Shown here piece after piece: positions 1 to 4,788 of a stretch of DNA of 5,291 nt. The stretch is taken from contig JAQUNT010000202.1 of the NCBI GenBank assembly GCA_028717525.1, forward strand, positions 1 through 5,291, given 5' to 3'. The translations under genes were made by a program, and so were the position numbers. The notes below the pieces were generated by a model. That model worked only from the letters and a program-made list of their open reading frames with translations, did not search any database and was not told the origin of the DNA. Source of the DNA: Elusimicrobiota bacterium. Lineage in GTDB: Bacteria; Elusimicrobiota; Elusimicrobia; UBA1565; UBA9628. Position 1 is the stretch's first letter, and every line of letters starts with the position of its first letter.

Positions 1-573
1 GTCTTCGAGGTCAGGCTCACACGCGACGCCGACACCTTCGTCCCGCTCGACGAGCGCTCCCGGATCGCCAACGACTGGAAGGCCGATCTCTTCGTCTCCC
101 TGCACTGCAACGCGCACCGCAACGCGAGGGAGAACGGCTACGAGGTCTATTTCATGTCGGAGAAGGCCTCGGACCCGGAGGCCGAGCGCCTGGCCCAGTT
201 CGAGAACTCCTCTCTGGAATTGGAGGGCCGGAGCGTCGCCGACGCCGAGGCGGAGCTGATCCTGCACGCCATGGGCAAGACCGAGAGCATCAACTCCGCC
301 TCCGAGCTGGCCGCTTTGGTGGGACGGGAACTTCATAAGCGGGTGGACCTGGCGCAGCGGGGGGTCAAGCAGGCTGGCTTCTACGTGCTGCGCGGCACGG
401 ACGCCCCCGCGGTCCTCATCGAGATGGCTTTCCTGAGCAACCGCCGCGACGAGGCCAAGCTGGGCAGCCGGCGCTACCGCGGCCGCCTGATCGACGGCAT
501 CTACGCGGGTCTGCTGGACTACGCCAAGCGCCAGGGCTGGCTGGCCCAGAGCGCGGGGAGGGCGGCGCGATGA
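1..573 (+). CDS. N-acetylmuramoyl-L-alanine amidase (Amidase_3 family), 5'-truncated by window edge
   Basis: This is the C-terminal 190 residues of a zinc amidase that cuts the bond between MurNAc and the stem peptide, acting in the periplasm or cell wall. The frame is open from base 1, so the start lies outside the window and the internal ATG at 154 is not the start. Visible family motifs are the TRD..FV.L..R...AN stretch, the zinc-ligand histidine in SLHCNA (residue 35 of the visible part) and the catalytic glutamate in VLIEMAFLSN (residue 141). The first two zinc ligands would lie upstream. Between the histidine and the glutamate is an extra, mostly helical-looking stretch (about residues 60-105). 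Its position matches the autoinhibitory insertion of AmiB/AmiC-type enzymes, which need LytM-type activators, so regulation by an activator is inferred. The stop overlaps the murI start (ATGA), suggesting translational coupling. Family assignment is confident; the exact paralogue is not. Confidence 0.93.
   Translation, partial: VFEVRLTRDADTFVPLDERSRIANDWKADLFVSLHCNAHRNARENGYEVYFMSEKASDPEAERLAQFENSSLELEGRSVADAEAELILHAMGKTESINSASELAALVGRELHKRVDLAQRGVKQAGFYVLRGTDAPAVLIEMAFLSNRRDEAKLGSRRYRGRLIDGIYAGLLDYAKRQGWLAQSAGRAAR
555..562 (+). promoter_or_regulatory. Shine-Dalgarno sequence of murI
   Basis: The purine run GGGGAGGG ends 7 bases before the ATG at 570. It supports that start, which overlaps the amidase stop codon. 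Confidence 0.6.
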
Positions 574-1370
574 GGACGGACAGACCCATCGGGATCTTCG
601 ACTCGGGGCTGGGCGGGCTGACCGTGCTGGAGGCGGTCAGCCGGCGCATGCCGGAGGAGGACCTGATCTACTTCGGCGACACCGCCCACGTGCCCTACGG
701 GTCCAAGTCCAAGGAGACCGTCACCCGCTACTCCCTGGAGGTGGCGCGCTTCCTGGCCGCCAAGGGCGTCAAGGCCCTGGTGGTCGCCTGCAACACCTCC
801 TCGGCCCTGGCCTTGCCCGAGGTGGCGCGCAGCCTGAAGGTGCCGGTGCTGGGGGTGATCCAGCCCGGGGCCGACGCCGCCGCGGCGGCGACGCGCAACG
901 GGCACGTGGGCATCATCGGCACCGAGGCGACCATCGCCTCGGGCGCCTACACGCGGGCCCTCCGCGAGCGGCGGCCCGGCGTGCGCGTGACCACCGCGGC
1001 CTGCCCGCTCTTCGTGCCGCTGGTGGAGGAGGGCTGGTGGAGCCACCGCGCCACGACCTTGGTGGCCCGCCGCTATCTGGAAGGACTGAGGCGCTCGGGC
1101 ATCGACACCTTGGTGCTGGGCTGCACGCACTACCCGCTGCTCAAGGGGGTGCTGCGGCGCATCATGGGGCCGCGCGTGCGCCTCATCGACTCGGCGGAGC
1201 AGACGGCCCTGGAGACGGAGCGGCTGCTCCTGAGCCTGGGGCTGCGCCGGGCGGGCGGCCGCGGGCGGCGCCGCTTCTTCGTCTCCGACGCCCCCCGGCG
1301 GTTCTTGAGGCTGGCGCGGCGCCTGGTGGGAGTGCGGGTCAGGGTCGTGGAGCAGCACGCTTTCGATTGA
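570..1370 (+). CDS. murI: Glutamate racemase
   Basis: A cytoplasmic, cofactor-independent racemase that converts L-glutamate to D-glutamate for the peptidoglycan stem peptide. The 266 residues are typical for the family and the protein looks complete. The N-terminal IGIFDSGLGGLTV carries the conserved Asp11-Ser12. The two catalytic cysteines are Cys74 in VACNTSSA and Cys185 in LGCTHYPLL, with His187 next to the second. VLGVIQPGADAA and VGIIGTEATI are further family stretches, and FFVSDAPRRF near the C-terminus is also typical. The ATG overlaps the amidase stop by four bases and has a GGGGAGGG ribosome binding site. Pairing with an amidase makes a small cell-wall module: one enzyme opens the wall and the other supplies a precursor. 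rho follows after 49 bases. Nothing is missing or broken. Confidence 0.97.
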   Translation: MRTDRPIGIFDSGLGGLTVLEAVSRRMPEEDLIYFGDTAHVPYGSKSKETVTRYSLEVARFLAAKGVKALVVACNTSSALALPEVARSLKVPVLGVIQPGADAAAAATRNGHVGIIGTEATIASGAYTRALRERRPGVRVTTAACPLFVPLVEEGWWSHRATTLVARRYLEGLRRSGIDTLVLGCTHYPLLKGVLRRIMGPRVRLIDSAEQTALETERLLLSLGLRRAGGRGRRRFFVSDAPRRFLRLARRLVGVRVRVVEQHAFD

Positions 1371-1404
1371 GGCGCGATTCCCGACTGGATAGGTCAGGCC
1401 GTAT

Positions 1405-1411
1405 GGAGAGG
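1405..1411 (+). promoter_or_regulatory. Shine-Dalgarno sequence that fixes the rho start
   Basis: GGAGAGG ends 8 bases before the ATG at 1420, and a second purine run (AAGGA, 1413-1417) lies closer. This matters because it supports a start right in front of the low-complexity N-terminus. The 49-base gap after murI leaves no room for a missing N-terminal RNA-binding domain. Confidence 0.65.
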
Positions 1412-1419
1412 CAAGGAAC

Positions 1420-2562
1420 ATGAACGAAGATCAGACGGGCGGACAGGGCGGCGGGCAGGGCGGCGGACAGCCGGGCGGAGGCTCCGGCAATCCGGGCGGA
1501 CAGTCCGGGGCGGGCGGCCATCAGCACGGCGGCGGCCACGGCGGCCACGGGGGCCGCGGCCGACACTTCCGGTTCCGCCGGCGGCGCGGCGGCGGCGGGG
1601 GCAATCCCCAGCACCAGCAGCACCAGCATCAGCAGCAGCGCCACCCCCACGGGGGCGGCCAGCCCAACCCGCCGCGGCCTCCGGCTCAGCCGGTGCGCAC
1701 CGCCGAAGAGGTCGCCTTCATGGAGAAAACCCCGGTCGATCCTTATCAGTGGATCAACCTGGAGAAGGGCTCGACCGACCCGTCCATGCGCGCCTTGGAC
1801 CTGCTCTGCCCCATCGGCAAGGGTACCCGCGGGCTGATCGTCTCGCCCCCCAAGGCCGGCAAGACGACCTTCCTCAAGCAGATCTCCAACGCGGTCTACG
1901 GGGTGGACCCGACCGTCAAGCAGTTCTGCCTTCTGGTCGACGAGCGCCCCGAGGAGGTGACGGACTTCAAGAGGAGCGTGCCGGCCGAGGTCTGGGCCTC
2001 CTCCAGCGACCAGTCCTACGAGCGTCACCGGGAGGTGGCCGAGAACCTCATGCGCACGGCCATCTGCGAGGCGGCCAGGGGCACCGACGTGCTCATCCTG
2101 CTCGACTCGCTGACCCGCCTGGCGCGCGTGCACAACCAGTTCGCGGTGGGCAACCGCACGATGAGCGGCGGCCTGGACTCGCGGGCCATGGAGATCCCGC
2201 GGCGCTTCTTCGGCGCGGCGCGCAAGCTGGAGGAGGGGGGGTCCTTGACCATCATCGCCTCCATCCTGGTGGACACCGGCTCCCGCATGGACGACATCAT
2301 CTTCCAGGAGTTCAAGGGCACGGGCAACATGGAGCTGGTGCTCTTCCGCTCCGCGGCCGAGGCGCGCATCTTCCCGGCCCTGAAGGTGCGCGACACGGGC
2401 ACCCGCAAGGAGGAGAAGCTCCTTCCCCCCGACGTCCTGGAGGGGGTCTACAAGCTGCGCCGCCAGCTGGCGCCGTTGGGAGAGATGGACGCGACCAAGG
2501 CCATGCACGAGATGCTCATGACCCACAAGACCAACAAGGCCCTGCTGGCCGCGCTGAAATGA
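1420..2562 (+). CDS. rho: Transcription termination factor Rho with atypical N-terminus (cold-shock RNA-binding domain absent)
   Basis: Rho is a hexameric RNA-dependent ATPase that translocates along nascent RNA and ends transcription. The ATPase core is clear: Walker A in GLIVSPPKAGKT (residues 138-149), catalytic Glu175 and Arg176 in DERPEEV, Walker B Asp229 in LILLDSLTRLAR, a Q-loop ending RTMSGG, RRFFGAARKLEEGGSLTIIA, the R-loop KGTGN with Lys299, and GTRKEE near 326-332. Alignment by eye to E. coli Rho starts only near residue 100, at the linker after the cold-shock domain. The N-terminal helical domain and the cold-shock primary RNA-binding domain are not there. Residues 7-91 are Gly/His/Gln/Arg-rich, with RHFRFRRRR at 48-56 and a His/Gln run at 64-75. 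Total length is 380 residues against 419 in E. coli. The stop overlaps the ridA start. Assignment as Rho is very confident; RNA binding by the basic tail is inference. Confidence 0.95.
   Translation: MNEDQTGGQGGGQGGGQPGGGSGNPGGQSGAGGHQHGGGHGGHGGRGRHFRFRRRRGGGGGNPQHQQHQHQQQRHPHGGGQPNPPRPPAQPVRTAEEVAFMEKTPVDPYQWINLEKGSTDPSMRALDLLCPIGKGTRGLIVSPPKAGKTTFLKQISNAVYGVDPTVKQFCLLVDERPEEVTDFKRSVPAEVWASSSDQSYERHREVAENLMRTAICEAARGTDVLILLDSLTRLARVHNQFAVGNRTMSGGLDSRAMEIPRRFFGAARKLEEGGSLTIIASILVDTGSRMDDIIFQEFKGTGNMELVLFRSAAEARIFPALKVRDTGTRKEEKLLPPDVLEGVYKLRRQLAPLGEMDATKAMHEMLMTHKTNKALLAALK
1438..1692 (+). repeat. Low-complexity coding tract (GGN/CAN-rich) in the 5' part of rho
   Basis: The DNA is dominated by GGC/GGG glycine codons, CAC/CAT histidine codons and CAG glutamine codons. 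A near-continuous CAG/CAC/CAT run occupies 1609-1647. It encodes an expected-disordered segment (Rho residues 7-91): QGGGQGGGQ-like repeats, then GG/HGG repeats, an Arg cluster, a His/Gln run and a Pro-rich exit. The frame stays open throughout and leads directly into the conserved ATPase core. It is therefore part of the protein and not a frameshifted remnant of another domain. Confidence 0.85.
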
Positions 2563-2942
2563 AGACCCCCATCGCGACGTCCGCAGCGCCGCAGGCCATC
2601 GGGCCCTACTCCCAGGCCGTCAAGGCCGGGGACTGGGTCTTTGTCTCGGGGCAGCTGCCCCTGGACCCGGCGGGCGGGGCCATGCCCGCGACGGTGGCCG
2701 AGCAGACGGAGCTCTGCCTGCGCAACGTGGCCGCCATCCTGGGCCAGGCCGGCCTGGGCCTGAAGGACGTGGTCAAGACCACGGTCTTCATGACGGACCT
2801 GGGCCAGTTCGCGGCCATGAACGAGGTCTACGCGAAGCACTTCCCGGCCCCTTGCCCGGCTCGGGCGACCGTGCAGGTGTCGGCCCTGCCCAAGGGCGCG
2901 GCCGTGGAGATCGAGGCGGTGGCGCTTGCTGGGACGAAATAA
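2559..2942 (+). CDS. ridA: RidA / YjgF-YER057c-UK114 family enamine/imine deaminase
   Basis: A small cytosolic, usually trimeric protein that hydrolyses reactive enamines and imines such as 2-aminoacrylate, protecting PLP enzymes. The 127 residues match the family's usual length. Motifs: AAPQAIGPYSQAVKAGDWVF then VSGQLPLDP at the N-terminus, a TVFMTDL stretch in the middle, and PARATVQVSALPKGAAVEIEAVA at the C-terminus (residues 100-122). Arg102 and Glu117 have the same 15-residue spacing as the active-site Arg105 and Glu120 of E. coli RidA, which suggests a true RidA-type member. The chosen ATG overlaps the rho stop (ATGA). The frame stays open further upstream inside rho, but that part is a shadow without family similarity. 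There is no strong ribosome binding site, so translation probably depends on coupling to rho. Confidence 0.93.
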   Translation: MKTPIATSAAPQAIGPYSQAVKAGDWVFVSGQLPLDPAGGAMPATVAEQTELCLRNVAAILGQAGLGLKDVVKTTVFMTDLGQFAAMNEVYAKHFPAPCPARATVQVSALPKGAAVEIEAVALAGTK

Positions 2943-3882
2943 GAGGACCCTGCTGCGGCTGGCCGCGGCCTTGGTCCTAGGCCCGCTCCTGAGCGGCCTG
3001 GTGCTCTCGCGCGGCGTCGCCGTCTTCAGCGAGTGGGGCACCTTGCTCTTCCCGTACCTCTGGCTCTACCTGTTCATCGAAGGACAGGGGGCGCGCCGGC
3101 CCCTGAGCGACGGGCAGGTGTTCCTGCTGGGCGGCGCCTTCTCCTTCATCTACGAAGGCCTTCTGACCAAGCGGATGCAGGACAGCTTCTCCGTTTCCGG
3201 GCTGGACTGGGTGGCGGTGCTGGGCGGGCCGCTGGAGTGGGGCATGACCTTGGTGGTGTGGCAGCACTGCCTGCAGGCCCTGCTGCCCCGCGACGAGGAG
3301 GCGCCGCCCGGGCTCGGGCAGAGGGCCCTCTTGGCCGGCATCCCGGCACTGGTGGCCGCGGGCTATCTCTGGAAATCGGTCTTCGGACACTTCCGGGTCG
3401 AGCATTCCCTGGGGCCGATGTGGCTCATCGACGACCTGCTGCTGGCGGGCGCGGCGGTCTGGCTTTGGCGCCGCTACCGGCGCAGCCGGGAGGAGCCTTC
3501 CTACCGCAACCCGGCGTGGCTCTGGATCTTCGTCGGGCTGGGCCTGTGGTTCCTGGGCTCGGGGCTGCTGGCCGAGCTCTGCCTGGGCTTCTCCGCGCCC
3601 AAGGTCTTGGCCTACACATGCGAGACCTTCTGGCTCGCGGCTTTGGGGATCTTCCTTTGGGTGACCTGGCGGGACCGGAACATCTACAGCGACGAGCCGG
3701 TGGCGCGCAGCCGGCCGGTCCTGGCCGCGGCGGCCTTCCGAGTGGTCGGGACATTGCTCCTGCTCAAGCTCTTCGGCGCCACGGACGACCCGCGCATGGC
3801 CTTCTGGTCGGGCCTGCTCTGCGACTGGCCGTCCAAGGTCCTCTTCTACTACGCCTTCCTGACCTCCCGGCTGGAAGTCTGA
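2926..3882 (+). CDS. Unrecognised polytopic inner-membrane protein
   Basis: I do not recognise this family. The 318 residues contain about eight hydrophobic segments, roughly at 9-27, 33-52, 65-80, 95-120, 134-149, 166-181, 197-221 and 227-248, with weaker ones at 264-283 and 291-312. Basic clusters such as RRYRRSR (182-188) look like cytoplasmic loops. Acidic residues lie in or at the edge of most hydrophobic segments (Glu36, Glu52, Glu77, Glu104, Asp169-Asp170, Glu217, Glu233, Asp300), and Trp and Tyr are common. This hints at a transporter or membrane enzyme, not a simple anchor, but that is inference. The proposed start is TTG at 2926, overlapping ridA by 17 bases, with a GAGG about ten bases upstream. 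No in-frame ATG occurs before 3175; TTG at 2971 and GTG at 3001 are alternatives. Codon use matches the upstream genes, so it is probably the last gene of the cluster. Confidence 0.8.
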   Translation: MLGRNKRTLLRLAAALVLGPLLSGLVLSRGVAVFSEWGTLLFPYLWLYLFIEGQGARRPLSDGQVFLLGGAFSFIYEGLLTKRMQDSFSVSGLDWVAVLGGPLEWGMTLVVWQHCLQALLPRDEEAPPGLGQRALLAGIPALVAAGYLWKSVFGHFRVEHSLGPMWLIDDLLLAGAAVWLWRRYRRSREEPSYRNPAWLWIFVGLGLWFLGSGLLAELCLGFSAPKVLAYTCETFWLAALGIFLWVTWRDRNIYSDEPVARSRPVLAAAAFRVVGTLLLLKLFGATDDPRMAFWSGLLCDWPSKVLFYYAFLTSRLEV

Positions 3883-3907
3883 GCCCGTTGGGGTTCGAAT
3901 CCTATTC

Positions 3908-3922
3908 CCGCAGAATCTGCGG
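3908..3922. repeat. Inverted repeat, 6-bp stem, AAT loop
   Basis: CCGCAG (3908-3913) and CTGCGG (3917-3922) are perfect reverse complements around AAT. It is the first of three inverted repeats in the spacer between the membrane-protein gene and the PIN-like gene. Its right arm shares two bases with the next repeat. Confidence 0.6.
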
Positions 3923-3937
3923 ACTCATAGGGAGTCC
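3921..3937. repeat. Inverted repeat, 6-bp stem, 5-base loop
   Basis: GGACTC (3921-3926) and GAGTCC (3932-3937) are perfect reverse complements around ATAGG. It shares bases with the repeats on both sides, so the full stems cannot all form at once in RNA. Confidence 0.6.
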
Positions 3938-3979
3938 CTCCGGTTGCTGGTATTTCCCATCCAAGGAGGGCTTTTCTTT
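3936..3979 (+). terminator. Candidate intrinsic terminator at the end of the five-gene cluster
   Basis: CCCTCC (3936-3941) pairs with GGAGGG (3965-3970). Inside, TTG (3944-3946) can pair with CAA (3962-3964) and TGG (3948-3950) with CCA (3957-3959), giving a long imperfect hairpin of about 12 pairs. It is followed at once by CTTTTCTTT (3971-3979), the T-rich run expected of a Rho-independent terminator. It lies about 55 bases after the membrane-protein stop. It also covers the Shine-Dalgarno sequence of the next gene, so a regulatory role is an alternative. The bulges and the large loop lower confidence. Confidence 0.5.
3963..3969 (+). promoter_or_regulatory. Strong but distant Shine-Dalgarno sequence of the PIN-like gene
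   Basis: AAGGAGG is a near-perfect anti-16S match, but it ends 15 bases before the ATG at 3985, longer than the usual 5-9. There is no in-frame start codon nearer to it. The motif lies in the right arm of the 3936-3970 hairpin, so folding would hide it. Confidence 0.5.
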
Positions 3980-3984
3980 GTATC

Positions 3985-4548
3985 ATGGGCACGCGGATGA
4001 TCCTCCATCGCCATTACCTCATAGATGCTTCCGCGCTGGTTCCTTTCTTCCTCCCCAAGGCAACCAAGCCCCGGATCGCCATCACCCAGCTCCTGAAGAT
4101 GCCCGACAGAGGCCGGGCCAACCTCTATGTGCCGAACTTCTGCATGGCGGAGTGCTCCCGGGCCATCGCGGCGCTGACCTGCAGGGAGGACGCCGCTTCC
4201 GACGACTCGGTCGGCGTCTACCGCAAAACCATGGACGAGCTGGTGGACCTAGTGTCCCGCCGGCGCAAGGGACTCATCCGCTCCCTGGAGCTGGAGCGGC
4301 TGCATCTCGTGGACATCGAGACCATCTACATCGCGCAATGGCGCAACCCTCCCCTGGACCCGGAACAGGCCCTCAGCTGTATCGACGGCCTCGTGCTTGC
4401 CGTCGCCAAGCGGCTGATGGAGGAATACGACCGGGAGCACGTGCGGGTCGTCACCGCCCGCGCGCCGGTGGCCCGCATGTGCCAAGAGAACCCCGAGCTC
4501 CTGCCGCCCGCCATCTACACCCCGAAGGAGCCCATCTCCGGGGGCTGA
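3985..4548 (+). CDS. PIN-domain-like protein, possible VapC-type nuclease with incomplete active site
   Basis: The 187 residues read like a PIN-fold ribonuclease. YLIDASALVPFFL at the N-terminus gives the first acidic residue (Asp14). Glu56 in VPNFCMAECSRA matches the second, and Asp134 in SCIDGLVLAVAKRL matches the third. The C-terminal HVRVVTARAPVARM resembles the strand that normally carries T-x-D, but the fourth acidic position appears to be Arg159. The protein is longer than typical VapC toxins (about 130 residues) because of a charged stretch at about 66-105. No antitoxin-like gene lies directly upstream or downstream, so this may be a solitary or host-adapted PIN protein. ATG at 3985 was chosen because it is the first in-frame ATG after the ribosome binding site; the ATG at 3997 is an alternative. 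The assignment rests on motif order by eye, so it is moderate. Confidence 0.6.
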   Translation: MGTRMILHRHYLIDASALVPFFLPKATKPRIAITQLLKMPDRGRANLYVPNFCMAECSRAIAALTCREDAASDDSVGVYRKTMDELVDLVSRRRKGLIRSLELERLHLVDIETIYIAQWRNPPLDPEQALSCIDGLVLAVAKRLMEEYDREHVRVVTARAPVARMCQENPELLPPAIYTPKEPISGG

Positions 4549-4598
4549 ATCGGCAAGGCAGGTCCGGAACTCGTCTCAGTAGGGCACCCGTCTTGTGA

Positions 4599-4715
4599 AT
4601 CAAGGCTGCGGACAAGAAGAAAGCGGCGGGGGACAAGGCCGCCGACGCGAAGGGCAAGGCCGACGCGGCCGCTGCGGGGGCGGAGACGAAGGCTGTCGAC
4701 GTGTCAACAAGCTAG
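4599..4715 (+). pseudogene. Start-less Lys/Ala-rich reading frame, likely leftover 3' end of a gene
   Basis: A frame bounded by TGA (4596-4598) and TAG (4713-4715) encodes about 38 residues rich in Lys, Ala and Asp, with stretches such as KAADKKKAAGDKAADAKGKA. It has no usable start codon near its beginning. Its codons end mostly in G or C like the real genes here, whereas the overlapping GTG-initiated frame (4595-4723) has many A-ending codons. Such Lys/Ala-rich tails occur at the C-termini of some ribosomal and nucleic-acid-binding proteins. The parent gene cannot be identified, and chance coding-like composition remains possible. Confidence 0.35.
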
Positions 4716-4757
4716 CCCAATAGCCGCGCGAATCCATACGGGCCATAGCTGGAACTG

Positions 4758-4781
4758 GAAGCCCTCCGAAAGGAGGGCTTC
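4758..4781. terminator. Perfect GAAA-loop hairpin downstream of the trpF-like gene
   Basis: GAAGCCCTCC (4758-4767) and GGAGGGCTTC (4772-4781) are perfect reverse complements around a GAAA loop, giving a 10-bp stem. It begins 7 bases after the stop codon of the minus-strand gene, which fits a transcript-end hairpin. No clear T-run follows on either strand. It could therefore be a 3'-end stability hairpin, a Rho-assisted end or a bidirectional terminator instead of a classical intrinsic one. Confidence 0.6.
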
Positions 4782-4788
4782 TGGCCGT

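Noticed and set aside
1371..1419. Possible rho leader attenuator between murI and rho
   Set aside because: The gap is only 49 bases, with no clear hairpin, T-run or leader peptide.
519..1421. Minus-strand open frame (300 codons) opposite murI
   Set aside because: Low-complexity Ala/Gly/His/Gln/Arg product without motifs; murI on the plus strand is complete and conserved.
1339..2526. Long minus-strand open frame (395 codons) opposite rho
   Set aside because: It mirrors the rho codons in a GC-rich gene; its product is His/Gly/Ala/Arg/Val-rich without family motifs, while the plus frame is unmistakably Rho.
1749..2558. Upstream extension of the ridA reading frame inside rho
   Set aside because: The extension lacks RidA similarity and is Gly/Arg/His-rich shadow sequence; the ATG at 2559 gives a normal 127-residue RidA.
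3888..3913. tRNA-like T-arm (GGTTCGAATCC, then TATTCCCGC)
   Set aside because: Only three of five T-stem pairs form, and there is no matching acceptor 5' strand, anticodon arm or D-arm upstream, where the membrane-protein gene ends. At most it is a degenerate tRNA 3' fragment or chance.
3944..3986. Possible sigma-70-type promoter (TTGCTG, TATCAT) before the PIN-like gene
   Set aside because: The spacing is about 31 bases, far from 17, and the -10-like element overlaps the start codon.
3033..4598. Plus-strand open frame of 521 codons running across the membrane-protein gene, the spacer and the PIN-like gene
   Set aside because: The product is Pro/Gly/Arg/Ala-rich and changes character at each true gene boundary, as expected for a shifted shadow frame. 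The hydrophobic and PIN-like frames have better codon use and motifs.
4595..4723. GTG-initiated 42-codon frame with several Cys and Arg residues
   Set aside because: No well-placed ribosome binding site, and many A-ending codons unlike this genome; the overlapping Lys/Ala frame fits local codon use better.
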